Source of the DNA: Rattus norvegicus | Lineage: Eukaryota; Chordata; Mammalia; Rodentia; Muridae | Length of the DNA: 64,000 bases | Direction: 5' to 3' | Assembly: GCF_036323735.1 (NCBI RefSeq) | Contig: NC_086031.1 | Coordinates: 37,355,725 to 37,419,724, forward strand | In this document: positions 48,466 to 60,127 of the stretch, one piece after another | Layout: the number at the start of each line of letters is the position of its first letter | Numbering within the stretch: position 1 is the first letter of the stretch | Translations under genes and position numbers: made by a program | The notes under the pieces: model-generated | What the model saw: the letters and a program-made list of their open reading frames with translations, nothing else | Told to the model about the DNA's origin: nothing | Database searches by the model: none

Positions 48466-48650
48466 CAGGAATGGAGGCTCAGTAAATAAGTTCGATTGGA
48501 ATGGCTTGAGTACAGTCCCAGCACCCATATCAGGCAGCTCACAATTACCTCTGTCTCTTCATCCAGGTGATCTGACACATAATACTGGCCTCTACAGGTA
48601 CCTATATTCATTGTGTATATGTTACATAAGTAAAATTAAGTCTTTATGAA
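48466..48650 (+). mobile_element. B2/B3-type SINE, sense
   Basis: GGAGGCTCAGTAAATAAG (A-box region), CAGTCCCAGCACCCATAT (B-box side), GCAGCTCACAATTACCTCTG, then GATCTGACACATAATACTGG. This is the B2/B3 layout. Confidence 0.65.
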
Positions 48651-48844
48651 GAATCTGAAATGAAAATACAGCTTGATTCTTACTGCAGTTGCATAATGTA
48701 ATTTGTTTAATAATTATTTCTTATTTTAATGTCTATTTTAAAGTACCATGTAATTTCAGTCTTTGTTAGACAATGTCATCCTCATTTATTCATTTCCATT
48801 TTTTTGCAATACAACTCTAAAGTTTGTATTAATGAATTAGTTAT

Positions 48845-49070
48845 TTTTGATAAAGGGTTTCTTATATTCCAGCTGGTCTTCAAATTCTCTTAGATAATTA
48901 AAGATGACCTTGGATATTTTGGACCTTGAAGACTTACTCCTGCTTCCATTTACCATATGCTATGAGTCTTATATCACCATGCCTAGATTACTCAGTGTAG
49001 ATAATTGAAACGAAGGTCTCTTGGATGCTAACTGAATACTGAGCAACTCAGTAGTGTCTCTTTTTCCTTC
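48845..49070 (-). mobile_element. B1/tRNA composite SINE, antisense
   Basis: AGCTGGTCTTCAAATTCTCT at 48,872, then AAAGATGACCTTGGATATTT and TCACCATGCCTAGATT, followed by a weak tRNA-like tail (GAGCAACTCAGTAGTGTCTC at 49,042). Diverged ID_B1/B4 type. Confidence 0.5.
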
Positions 49071-50149
49071 CCACCATACACTATTTTATAAGATTAATAT
49101 ATCTCCCACTTTTATGCAACAAATATTCTATACATCTGGCCTACTTTAATGCATATACCTATCTCATTACATTCTATTTAATTATAAGCACAAATATCAT
49201 AGAATGAAAAGTTTCATTTGCAACATTATTTAAAATTTTGAACCTCCTTTTTCCCCAAAATAATTACCTATTTTTAATGATTGTGGACTAACATGTGAAT
49301 TTTAACAATTCTAATTAACTCATTCCAACATCATACTCATGACTACCATGTAGCCCAATAGCGTCAATGTCGAGAACTGTGGATTCCTGGGCTCAGTATT
49401 GAGTGCATATGGGTTCATGTGCCTTCATTTTGTTTGCCTCAGTTTCCTACTAATGATACTGTCTGCAAATAAAACAGACTGTTTTCTTTTAAAGCCAAGA
49501 AGTTATTGAAGAAGTCAGTAAAGTTGAGCTCTTGTCAAGGGGAAAGGCTGTGGTTTGAAAAGATATGACAATAACTAACCTTGGGATAAAAATGCAGTCA
49601 GACATCTATAAAGATTAATGTGTTCTTTATACACTGCCTGTGAAAAATGAAATGAATACTAAGGTGATGAGAAAGGTTTGTTGTTCAACAGGAAATGAAA
49701 CTCTGGGGACAGATCTTTACAAAGCAATTACTTTAATGGTAACATTAATGTCTGGAGAATGCTGCTGCTTTTTCCTGTAGTGAAAGTAATATTCAACTGA
49801 TTCTCAACAGGTTTCTGATGGTGGGAAACTCAAATATAGGGGGAATGGACTCTCTTTTTCTTCTTCCATTTTATGTTTATTCATCTAGGCTGGAACATGG
49901 CCTAGACTAACCTGGTTAATATTAATAGCACAGCATTATTGAAGCCGCCAAATATTCTGCTCAAAGCTCAAACAAACTAAGTAAGTATGGAAAATGTCAA
50001 CCACATCATTCCCTAAATAACTGAATTGAGCAGACAACGCAGCCATAGCTTTCGGAACTGACTTTTTTCTCCTCTTAAGATAGTGGTAAGTCTCAAGCTA
50101 TAAGGAAAGGGGCATATATATTTTCTAGGTTTCATATTTTGTTGTTTTT
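49071..50149. other. Intergenic DNA, nothing recognised
   Basis: No repeat family or gene that I can support. Confidence 0.4.
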
Positions 50150-50208
50150 ATTTTTGGATATTTTTATTTACATTTCAGATATTATTCCCTTTCCCAGTTT
50201 CCCATCCA
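50150..50208 (-). mobile_element. Tiny LINE-1 3' terminus, antisense
   Basis: TTTTTATTTACATTTCAGAT with TATTCCCTTTCCCAGTTTCC is the complement of the terminal bases of rodent L1 3' UTRs. Only ~60 bases long. Confidence 0.65.
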
Positions 50209-51244
50209 TGTTCTGAACTTGGCAGCATCTATAATTATTTAGGAGACAGGACTCTGGGTGTGTCTGGGAGGGAATTTCTAGATTAAGTTAATTGAGTTGA
50301 ATAGATTCACCTTAATTGTGGTCGTACCATTTTAGGGACTTAGGTCTCAGACTGCATAAAAATGAGAAAGCTGAATACTACCAAGGCAACATGGTTTACG
50401 GACATAAATGTTGAGTTGCAATATGAGCTCACAGTATTGTAACAATATGCACAAAATCTTTACACTCTTCCAGCAAGGAAGGAGAAGAGGGATACTGTAC
50501 CATACTCTTAGTTAAGATTAGAGGTGCAATTGTTAGATTGCACCTTTCTTCAAAGGTATTATACCTTGTGGGATGAACACACTCCATTGAAAGACCTTAT
50601 ATCTAAGAATATATGAGGAGAACAAATTTTACTTGATTTTTAAAAAACAGATTCAAAGTTGTACAGGAATAGGAGTAGTAGCAGATGTGGCCAGAGTACA
50701 GGGAGCAGTGAATATGATCAAATACATTGTACAGATTTCTCAAATAGTTAATAAAATGATAAATATCAAGATTATGAATAATCTGATGGAATGTAGATAA
50801 TTTTTCATTTATGTGTTATTTGCTCATTGGTGATTTCCACTATTCAAATCAGCTAGTTTGTTTCTCATGAACCAAGTTTTCTTTCCTCACTTTTTGAAAA
50901 GCCTATTCTGTTGTTATATAAGTTTTCACCATCAAAATAATTAGAAATAGTTCATAGATATCTGAGTCCCTGGAGTTATCTTCAGATAGCCTTAGAAACT
51001 TACATGTTCCTGGAGTCTAGTGTTGCAGTTATTGTCAGATGTAGTTAGAAAGTTTCCCTTTGCTCTAGCAAAAGCCCCAGTCTTTACACAAGAAGTAAAT
51101 TAACAGGAAAAAATGAATAAGTCTGATAATAGTAGACAAGAAGAAGTTTCAAGACTGGGATTAATACTATGTATGCCCAATGCTTGCTTCACATTCACAA
51201 CACCACAGTTTTCACTTCCAGTCGTTGTAACTTGGGGTAGTTAT
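50209..51244. other. Intergenic DNA, nothing recognised
   Basis: No repeat family or gene that I can support. Confidence 0.4.
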
Positions 51245-51425
51245 TTGTGCCTGCATTCTCAGCACTTGGGTAGTGGTATGGAATGTTCAGAAATTCAAGA
51301 TCATCTTGAGCTACTTACAGAGGTCAAGAACAGGTTATATAAGATCTTGAATCAAGAAAGGGGTGGAGGAAGGAATGGAGGGAGAGAGACAAGGAAAAGG
51401 AGGGAGAGTGAGACAAGAAGGAACA
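51245..51425 (+). mobile_element. B1-type SINE with purine-rich tail
   Basis: TGTGCCTGCATTCTCAGCAC (the B1 CCTGTAATCCCAGCAC position) and AATTCAAGATCATCTTGAGC at 51,292 fit an old sense B1. It ends in a GGA/GAGA-rich tail (51,356-51,425). Confidence 0.6.
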
Positions 51426-51670
51426 TTAGGGTTCATGGGGAGGGGATTAAGAGTGATGTTCAGTGAGTGTTTCTGTATGAAGTTCTCAAAAGACAAAAAG
51501 GAAGAAATGGGAGTACAGGAATGGGAAAGTTATTTCAGTCAGTGTTCCTCAATAATGTGAATTAATAGTTGCCTTTGTGTCCAGTGAGGACAACTATGAA
51601 CAGGATATAATAGAAAATCAAAGACTTTCTTGAATCATTAAGAGAGGTTTTAGGGTGATTTTTCATTTAT

Positions 51671-51752
51671 CTCCTCTCCTGTCCTCTCCTCTCCTCTTTT
51701 CACCTCGCCTCCTCTCTCCTGTTTTCTCTGTCTGTCTGTCCATCTACCCCCC

Positions 51753-51782
<30 letters not shown>
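51671..51782. repeat. (TCTCC)n-rich tract and (TG)n
   Basis: Pyrimidine tract at 51,671-51,750 with CTCCT and TCTG units, then TG repeats at 51,755-51,782. Confidence 0.95.
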
Positions 51783-51783
<1 letters not shown>

Positions 51784-52647
51784 CTACTTTCTGTATTTCA
51801 TTGCGATAATTCAATTATGAACTTCTCAAGTGTGAATTTTGGAGATGATATTCAAAGGGTAGGAAAGGCCAGTTTAGATGATCGTAAATGAAACCATATA
51901 GGTACATGTGTAAGGCTTCAACATCTAGTGATGCATCATAGTCAAAACCAAGAGGCATGAAGGAATACCCAGGTATTAACTATCTTTCTTGACATATACA
52001 AAGGCAGGAAAAAAAATCTAGTCTCAGTGTAGGAAATACTTGAAGACTTGAATAGCAATTTGAGAGAGTTAAGAATGAAAATAGGAAATTCAATTTTGGG
52101 AAGTACCACCAGATACTGAACAAGGAGATAATACAAGATTGCTCAGGAAAAATTCAATTTTCTCGATTACTTGGCTAAGGTACTACTTGCTATGGTCTTG
52201 GATCTTCCTCTCAGCACCACATTACATTTAAATTTAAATGAGTACATTGCAGACATGGGAACACTGGGTTTCATAGCAAAAGAAGCAGGATGATTAGGAT
52301 CCTACCTTCAATAACAAGAACCACTTATGCCATTCAGTGACTTTAAGGGAACATAACTTATGGAGTCTTCTTGTATCATAAATGTCTTAAAAATAGTGGA
52401 CACTGTTGTCATTTTGTTAGGAAAATCATGTTGTAAATAATTCTATGCTTACCTACAATTCTAATTATATAGGATAAACTGATTTAGTTATTTTGAACTC
52501 TATTGTATTTTAAGTGTGAAATTCTGAATCAGAGTTATTGGGGAATTCTTAGGCATATGCTCATATCCTTTCTGTAATCATGGTAAACCACAACATCTGA
52601 GGTTATAGTACTTGAAGTAGAGTAAGAATGGTGAAAACTGCTTTTGG
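51783..52647. other. Intergenic DNA, nothing recognised
   Basis: No repeat family or gene that I can support. Confidence 0.4.
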
Positions 52648-52835
52648 GCTAATGAGGTGGTTTAGCAGGGGAATGCACTTACGACCAAGGCTGACAGTTT
52701 TAGCCCCAGAGACCTCATGGAAGAAGAAGCATATTAACACATTGAAGTCAATCATGAGCCGCACATATATGGTGTGATACATACTACATAATACACACAT
52801 AGACACACAATAAATAAATGTAATAAAATTGTAAG
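52648..52835 (+). mobile_element. B3-type SINE, sense
   Basis: GGGCTAATGAGGTGGTTTAG (A-box region), GACCAAGGCTGACAG, CAGAGACCTCATGGAAG and a tail of ACACACATAGACACAC plus AATAAATAAATGTAATAAAA. This is the order of rodent B3. Confidence 0.75.
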
Positions 52836-53294
52836 CCCTAAAAAATTCTATGTCCGTCAGCCAGTTCTATTTCTGTCTGTAAATGGTCTTCAAGACAGGA
52901 ACTCAAAGATATGTAATAAAGTCTGATTAACAATTAAACTACCTCACTCTCCTGTTATGTAAAGGATTGCCATGTTAGTTGCATTGACATTAGTCAACTA
53001 TGACCATGAATAAATATGTTCAGAGCTGTGATTTGGAGAAATGAACTTCCAAGATCCTTTTTCAGAAGGAACATAGGCAAATCCTAGCTCCACCATCAGA
53101 TGTGATTGCCATGAGAATGATTGTGCCCACTCTGACATAGGGAACTACACCATGTCTTCTTTGAATATAAATCATGAGAACAACTAGAGGACTAGAAAAT
53201 CAAGGAACCTAAGAAAGATACAATGAAACAGTACGGTCTTGTGTCATAAGTCATCCTGCTAAGGACTATTCATAAGAGTAATTTTTGCCTCAAC
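52836..53294. other. Intergenic DNA, nothing recognised
   Basis: No repeat family or gene that I can support. Confidence 0.4.
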
Positions 53295-53450
53295 ATTGTC
53301 CCATGTTCTTTTCCTATCTTTGAATGCATACTAATTATCTATACAGGAAGGACTTTTATATACATTAAGAGGATTGTCCCCTGTTCTTTTCCTGTATTTG
53401 AATGCATACCAATTATCTATACAGAAAGGACTTTTACATATATTAAAACC
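53295..53450. repeat. 78-bp tandem duplication
   Basis: Two adjacent copies, 53,295-53,372 and 53,373-53,450, each starting ATTGTCCC and containing TGAATGCATAC then AATTATCTATACAG. They differ at only a few bases, so the duplication is fairly recent. Confidence 0.9.
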
Positions 53451-53790
53451 AATTAAGACATATAAAACAGAGCACAGTTCTTTATGCAATAAGGTTATGC
53501 ATTATGAAATATGGCACCAAAATATCACATCAATGACACATTGCACTTGTATAAACAACAGAGACTTAATAAAGCAATACTTTCCTTTAACTGAGTAGTA
53601 CGTTCAGTAACAACTTTAAGGCATTTTCTGGTCCATGAAAGAATAAGTTAAATATCTTCTGAGGTAGGGTTTTCTTCCTCAGTGGGCATTGCTTCATTTT
53701 ATTTTATTTTTTTATTGTGTAAATTAACTCTCAAATCAATAAGTTTCCATGCAAAGTTTTCAAATATTTGTCACATATTTTCCTAACCAG

Positions 53791-53880
53791 TTTTTTTTTT
53801 TTTTGCAGCTGGGGACTGAACTCAGGGCCTTGTGCTTGCTAAGCAAGCACTCTACCACTGAGCTAAATCCCTAATCCCCT
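53791..53880 (-). mobile_element. ID SINE, antisense, with target duplication
   Basis: A T-run (the complement of the A tail), then GCAGCTGGGGACTGAACTCA and CTACCACTGAGCTAAATCCC, which is the reverse complement of an ID element with its A box. It is flanked by TAACCAGTTTT at 53,784-53,794 and TACCCAGTTTT at 53,881-53,891, one mismatch in 11. Confidence 0.93.
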
Positions 53881-53891
53881 TACCCAGTTTT

Positions 53892-54190
53892 GATCACTTA
53901 TCTTGGCAACTCCCAGACCATTTGCCTGTTGACTCCTGGCCCTGGTATTTCCTCTTCCATTTTTTTCTCTATGCTCTTAACTTGTATCCACATAGAATCT
54001 CATCTTCAGTTTCTGGGGCCCCCTTCCTAGATTCCTGGTCTCCATAGGGTTAGAGGCTAGGACCTGCTTATAAGAAGGACATTTTGTATTTGCCTTTCTG
54101 AATTTGAGTAACCTCATTTAATATATTTTCCAATGCTATCCATTTCCCTTAAATTTTCTTAATCTCATTTTGCTATATGATAAATAAAAT
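53892..54190 (-). mobile_element. Possible old LINE-1 ORF2-end fragment, antisense
   Basis: The complement contains an L1-like order (the GGATAGCATTGGAAAATATA segment near 54,122-54,141, followed on that strand by GAGGTTACTCAAATTCAGAA). The rest is too diverged to be sure. Confidence 0.45.
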
Positions 54191-54851
54191 TCTATGAGAT
54201 TTTGAACTAAAATTTCAATTTCAACTGTGATACTGTGAGCTAGACATAAAGTTTAACAGTTAGTGGTGTGTGAGCATGCGTCAAGTCCTGGGATGGACTG
54301 CCAGGTATGGTACCTAGTATCACAACAGCACATTCACTTAGATGGGAAGCAAGTCCATTTCTGATTTTAAAAAATTGCTGTTTTAAGATTCAAATTCCAT
54401 ATTCAAGGTATTTGGCTTTTAGTCAAAATTATAGTCTCTACAAAGGAACAAGTGAAATAATATGTTGTCATGAGATAATCAACAAATGTTTCCATCTGAG
54501 ACTGCTGCTTCCTTAGAAATGATATGTGGGGTGTGGGCATGCTGCTGCAAAGGATCAACTGTATCACATTCTGCTTGTAGACACAGCAGGACTTTACAGT
54601 TATGTAGTCTATTTTCTACCAAACACAATCCAGAGGAAGAAATAAAAGTTGCCTGAAAGAAAATGTATATTGTGACTATCCACAACTTAAGCAATATTTT
54701 CCTAGCAGAAGAACCTTTGCTAAGCACAGTGCCTATGTACACAAGTGTCAAAGGGAAAATTGTCTTCTTACTTGTCAATCTGAAAAGGGTATCTTTTAAG
54801 ACATCATAGTCCTGAGGTAAATTTAACTAACTATACATATGTTGAGTTGAA
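54191..54851. other. Intergenic DNA, nothing recognised
   Basis: The antisense 99-codon open frame at 54,479-54,778 has no motif I know and no supporting context. Confidence 0.35.
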
Positions 54852-54902
54852 ACACACATACACATGCACGTACACACACACACACACACACATACACACA
54901 CA

Positions 54903-54945
<43 letters not shown>

Positions 54946-54957
54946 TCACTCACTCAC
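54852..54957. repeat. (CA)n microsatellite ending in (CTCA)n
   Basis: ACACAC with scattered T interruptions, ending in four ACTC units. Confidence 0.97.
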
Positions 54958-55204
54958 AGAGGTGGGCAGGAGTAGGAGACAAGGGATCATGTTGTCCACT
55001 GATGTGCCCTTTTAACCAGTACCAGTATTCCTAAGAACAAATCCTAATTGACAGGGCAATTTACTACAACTATATTCTTTGCATGACAAATTGGACTATG
55101 AAAACATAAAAATTTATGATTCAAAATTCAGAGGCTAATTAAACTAATGCCAGACAAACTCACTAGTATTTTTAACTTGAACAATACACTCACTCTATCT
55201 CCTC

Positions 55205-55567
55205 TTCCTTGTGTGTATGTGTTAGTGTGTTTCTGTGTGAATGTGTGTATGTTTGCATGTGTGTCTGGCTGTGTATATGTTTATATGTACAAGTGGATAC
55301 AAACAATTGTCAAGGCCAGAGATTAACATCCGATGCAGTTGTCAGCATGTTTTTGAGACGTCTCTCACTAAACCTGTTGCTTAACAGTTTGCATAACCTG
55401 GTTAGCCAGAGATTTCAGTCAATCTTCCTGTCACTGCATTGTTAATGCTGGAATTATAAGCATGTATCAAGACATCTGGATTTGATTCATGATAGACTAG
55501 GGATAGAACTGAGATCGTCATGCTTGCAAAATGAGCACTTTACTGACTGAGTTTCTTTCTGAGTCCT
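55205..55567 (-). mobile_element. B4-type SINE, antisense
   Basis: TG-rich start (complement of a CA-rich tail, 55,209-55,290), then GAGACGTCTCTCACTAAACC at 55,355, CTTCCTGTCACTGCATTGTT, GCTGGAATTATAAGCATGTA and a tRNA-like end with CATGCTTGCAAAATGAGCAC at 55,520. This is the full antisense order of rodent B4. Confidence 0.72.
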
Positions 55568-55953
55568 GTATGCTCATATGTTGAGCTTCTATTTGGCATT
55601 TGACTTATAAACAGATTTCATATAAACAGTTACTGGTTAGAAAATGAAAAATAGTACACACAATAGTATCCTTCTCCTTCAGGAAAACGTAATGGGTTTT
55701 CCATAGATTGAGCTATTATGAATTAAAGTAAGAATTAATTTTAATATTACCCCATGTGGTAGATGTATATCCTTAGAAAACATGATTAATTAATTTGTGG
55801 TTTGCTGAGTACAAAATGATCACACTCAAAATGATGCCATATGAAAACAGATGCATTTTACCAATGACTCATTGCTTTTAGTGCTCAGGATACGGTTAAT
55901 TAATAAAAAGACAAAATGGAACACAGTTTTTCTGTAGCTAGCTGAACTGACAA

Positions 55954-55992
55954 ATACTACACTTGATCTTAGCCAAAAGGCTGAGAAGCGGT
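55954..55992 (-). pseudogene. U2 snRNA retropseudogene, 5' end only
   Basis: The complement of about the first 39 nt of U2 snRNA; the + strand contains CTTGATCTTAGCCAAAAGGC at 55,963-55,982 and ends GAGAAGCG. Only the U2 5' end is present and there is no A tail. It is flanked by a perfect 15-bp direct repeat, CTGAACTGACAAATA, at 55,942-55,956 and 55,993-56,007, the mark of L1-type target-primed insertion. The rest of U2 is absent, so it is non-functional. The flanking repeat overlaps the U2 sequence by 1-3 bases at the left edge. Confidence 0.93.
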
Positions 55993-56114
55993 CTGAACTG
56001 ACAAATAAAAACTAATGATTTTTTTCTTTATACAATTTCTGACTGAATTCCTTATTTCAGAGTCAATGACCATGAACATTTCTCAGTATAACGGGTATAT
56101 TAAAACTCATTATC

Positions 56115-56445
56115 AGGGGCTAGAGATAATCACAGTGGCTCAGTGATCCAACTGCAAGCAGAGAAGTGGAGTTCAGATACTCAGAACTCACATAATTGTG
56201 GAGTGGGTCTAGTGGACTTCCTATGATTCCACCATAAGAGGGCAGAGCAAGCTGCATGGGAAGACTTACCTAATCAGCAGAGTCTGGTTTGATGGAGACC
56301 CTGCTCCAGTGAATAAGGTGGAAGAGTGACAAAGAATGATTCCCTGATCAACCTAGTGTCTCCACTTCATATACACACATGTGCATACACATATTATCAT
56401 CTCATGCATTCAAATATGCACAGGCATGCATACCACACACAAGAA
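56115..56445 (+). mobile_element. B3/B4-type SINE, sense, long tail
   Basis: GGGGCTAGAGATAATCACAG, CAGTGATCCAACTGCAAG, CAGATACTCAGAACTCACAT, then GGAGACCCTGCTCCAGTGAA at 56,295 and a CA-rich tail with ACACACATGTGCATACACAT. Confidence 0.6.
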
Positions 56446-56659
56446 TGAGGAAAACCTCTCAACATGTTATGGTTACAATTATTCAACTGCATGCATTCTA
56501 GGTAAGCAACAATTCAATATAAAGTTCACTGTGCACTGGAGGAAGAAATCAAACTGTTTCCAATTCAATCAACATCATTGATGAAAATTTCAGTTCTCAC
56601 AAATACAGTCTTTAATACCAGGGTGGATTGCAGCCCTTTACAGATGCACATTAAGGCAA

Positions 56660-56945
56660 GCTTACTTTGTGTCCATGCTCATGTGTTTACGGGTGTGAAC
56701 ACATGGGTATATGCATGCATTATAAAGCTAAAAGTAGCAATTATATGTCTTCCCAAGTTGCACATTTATTTTATCATATTTTTGAGAGATTGACTGTCAC
56801 TGAGCCTGGAGCTCACTTATGAAGCTAGTGGATCTGGTCAGTAAATCTCAAGGATTCTCTTGCCTCCAACTTACCAGAGATTACAGCTATGTACCAGTGT
56901 GCTGAGATTTTCAGATGGATACTGGGGTTACCAACTCATCTCTTT
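56660..56945 (-). mobile_element. B4-type SINE, antisense
   Basis: TG-rich tail complement near 56,675-56,720, then TTGAGAGATTGACTGTCACT, GAGCCTGGAGCTCACTTATG at 56,800 and GATTACAGCTATGTACCAGT at 56,879. Same order as the copy at 55,205. Confidence 0.6.
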
Positions 56946-57029
56946 CTACTTTTGTGGGAAGCATTTTTCTACAGGCATCAATTTAAAATTTGGAATATAT
57001 TTGAAATAGATTTAATCCCAAGTGATTCT

Positions 57030-57140
<111 letters not shown>

Positions 57141-57439
57141 TATGAGGGTATGAGGTGGCACTAAATATAGGTAGAAAAGAGAGATTTTTGACCCACTAAA
57201 ATCTTAATTCACTTTAAAGTTCCCTTGCCTTGATCTTATTTATTCAATGAAAAGTTGAACAGCCTTCTTCAAGAAAAGTATGATGAGAAATCTGCATTGA
57301 GCCAGAGATTAGTTAAAGATGTTTTTTCACAGCTTTAGATATTTATTTTTTATTGAAATTGCTTTTGGCTTCAGCAGAGGGGGAAAATATCACTGATGTA
57401 AAGGACTAATTTGTCTCAGACAAAAAGAAGTCCTGAAGT

Positions 57440-57520
57440 CAGGAATTCAGGGCCAGTCTCAACTACATAATGAACTTGAGTCCAGCCTGGACTACATGAG
57501 AACCTGAGAATATCATATTC
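57440..57520 (+). mobile_element. B1-like fragment, sense
   Basis: AATTCAGGGCCAGTCTCAAC at 57,453 and AGTCCAGCCTGGACTACATG at 57,480 match the repeated B1 core (GGCCAGCCTGG...TACA). Confidence 0.55.
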
Positions 57521-58759
57521 AAAGGACAGGCTCTTATTTTACTTTTCTAAGTGAATAGAACGCAAGGCTTTCTGGACTTTTGTTTCTATAGATCTCGTAG
57601 ATTTCCTTTATGCAAGTTGACTGACAAGGTCACAGCTCTGTAAACATCACATTTATTTGATTCAATCAACATCAATTATTCCCCCGTGGTTGATTATAAG
57701 CAGTGCCCACTATCTGTCAACATTTATGGATAGCATTAACAGTTTGGGAAGTGACTTATAGCATGTGATAACTAATGTTCTATGCCAAAGTGAAATGCAT
57801 ACATAGAGAGAGATGCTAAATCACCTAGTTCCTACTAAAAAGTAAAGGCTGTCAAGTCAAACCAAACAAATGAGAAAAAGAGATGAGGGCAGAGAGAGGG
57901 CAACTAAGTCTGTCCAACCTGAGAGCATTATTTGGAATTCACAAGGAGATGCAAATGGAGATGCAAATGGAGTAGAAGAAGCTCAAATTGCAAACTGCAT
58001 GTCAATTAGTAATCAATTATGCTCCTCTTTAAAAGCTATGTTGTACACCACAGCTGCATTTACTAATCTTGGAGAATATAGATAAATTATAAAATCACAT
58101 GTTAGCTGAATTCTTTCCAAAGAAAGTTTGTGCCATGTATGTTGGATGGCTAAAGTATCTCTAATAAAAATGTTTCATTTATTATTTTGTCTAATAAAAA
58201 GTTGAGATCTTACGTATAATTATCCCCTATTGAATCAACAAAGGACCACATGTAAATCTCCCAAATCTCTTCAGATATGCAATTTTAAATATTAATTTAG
58301 AGAAGGTTGACACATATGTTCAAAGTCTTCAAGAGAATTGCTGAATGCTGTTTATTTTTAATTACCATTCATATGGGAAAAGCATAAGCACACATATAAT
58401 TCAAATTACAACATCAATCACTTTTTTTTAATGCTGTAATCTCCCATGTGTTTAGATTGCTTAGAAACACCTATATAAAACAAAAATCTTCTGAAGAAAA
58501 TAACTAATGGTCAACGTTGCTGTGAGTTTTTGATTTGATTACCTGCTTTTAAAGGGTGATCAAGAATTTGAAGCCAATTTTACAGAAAACTAGCAGAGTG
58601 AGATAAGACTGTTGGAAAGAGAACTGTAAATAGAAAAATGAATAAAAGCAATATACGAATTAGGAAAATGAGAAGCACTTTTCTGATTTGTGTAATGAAG
58701 AGAGTTGTCTTTCTGGTCTTTCTGGAATCACACTTTACAGTAAATACTGAACAAGATAT
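57521..58759. other. Intergenic DNA, nothing recognised
   Basis: Includes a small tandem copy of AGATGCAAATGG at 57,946-57,971. No gene or repeat family that I can support. Confidence 0.4.
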
Positions 58760-59056
58760 ATGAGCACATGGTTGGAGAGATGCTGCAGTCAGTAATCTGC
58801 CTGATAAGCTTAAATCTCAAATCTCACATTAAACCCAGGTGTGGTGTGGTACCCCTGTAGACCTAATGGATTACCACAGCTGACTGTCCCGCTAGTTAAG
58901 CCAATCAGTGAGCTCTTGGTTCATTGATTGAGACATGCTAACTAAAGGTGGAGATTGAGACAGGAAAACACCCAACATCTGCTTTCACCTATACACACAA
59001 ACATGAGCATGCACACGTGTGCATACCACAAACACATATACGCACAATAAAATGAA
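58760..59056 (+). mobile_element. B4-type SINE, sense
   Basis: CATGGTTGGAGAGATGCTGC (tRNA-like head), AACCCAGGTGTGGTGTGGTA at 58,834 (B1-like start), AGTTAAGCCAATCAGTGAGC at 58,895, AAGGTGGAGATTGAGACAGG at 58,945 and a CA-rich tail ending in AATAAAATG. Confidence 0.7.
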
Positions 59057-59389
59057 ATTGGTAGTGGCATAGTTTTCAAATATCTTGTTTTAGAATCTTG
59101 TAAAGTTTGTACTTTTGTAACCATCTACTTTTCATGGTTTATGTGATTTTTCTCAAAAAAGTTGTTCTAGTTATTTTCATTCCAGTGGAAACATGGAATT
59201 TCAAAAGATGAAGAAACGAGTTTATATTGAATGCATATTGTACACATTCATGATTTGTGTCAATGTGGAATGCATAAAAATGCTAAATATTTTTCGGGTG
59301 GACGTAGTATGTAAGTCAAATCTATTCCGATTGTCATGAAAAGAGGACATCTACCTCTCTAAACAAAATTCAAACCATCATTTCAGCAC
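59057..59389. other. Intergenic DNA, nothing recognised
   Basis: No repeat family or gene that I can support. Confidence 0.4.
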
Positions 59390-59960
59390 TGGTTACATTG
59401 ATATATATTGTATATCTCTTTTATTCACTATAATTTTAAAATATATATTACATTTATCTTCTGTGGCATAAGAGCTGCTGGAACGCATAGGGTCATGGAG
59501 AGCAGCTGACATTGTGAGAGGTGTTTGGTGAAGATGCAAGCTCAGTTGTAATGGGATTCCCAGGATTGAAGGTGTCATGGAGAGAGGTTGAGGCTTGGTA
59601 TTATGTGTCAGGGCAAAGTCCCTAAAGATAGGCCTAAAGAAGCCATTAGTACTCTTAAGTAACAATGGAAATCCTATATAGGGGATTCCAGGCCCATGAT
59701 GGCCATGCAGCAACAGCTGTTGCATAAAGTCAGCTGAGCTTGTAGGACAAAGTGTTAATGCTAGTGATGACAGAGCCTGAGAAGTGGAGCTGGCCAAGAT
59801 CTTCAGAGACCAGAAGAGTTCATCTTAATGACTAGATACTGAGCTATCTATAGGTTTTAAGTTTGGCTTTGCTTTCTTTAAATTGTGTCTGTGGCCTGGT
59901 TCTTCTCTCGTAACTTACCTTTTATTATATGGGAGCCCATAGTTGAGAGATTTTTGCTAT
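59390..59960. other. Unassigned segment with a 134-codon antisense open frame
   Basis: G/C content is higher than in the flanks between about 59,460 and 59,830. The minus strand is open from 59,797 to 59,393 (134 codons, beginning MASSTSQALSSLALTL), with no recognisable domain. The + strand text around 59,685-59,720 (GGCCATGCAGCAACAGCTGT) gives the impression of an old multicopy or processed sequence. I cannot name it and do not call it a gene. Confidence 0.35.
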
Positions 59961-60127
59961 TTTTAAAAGATTGGCTTTCAAAAAATATTTGATTTACTAA
60001 AACATGTGTATCTTTAACATTTTACTATAATTTGTATTATTGTGTTAACATATATTATGAATAAATATGAAAGTAAATGTTATTGATTATATAATGATGT
60101 ATTCATGTGTCAAGAAGATAAGGGGTC

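Noticed and set aside
51113..51466. 117-codon open frame
   Set aside because: Overlaps a B1-like SINE and its purine-rich tail; composition-driven.
59393..59797. A novel 134-residue protein gene on the minus strand
   Set aside because: No domain, promoter, splice context or conservation evidence; it may be part of an unrecognised repeat.
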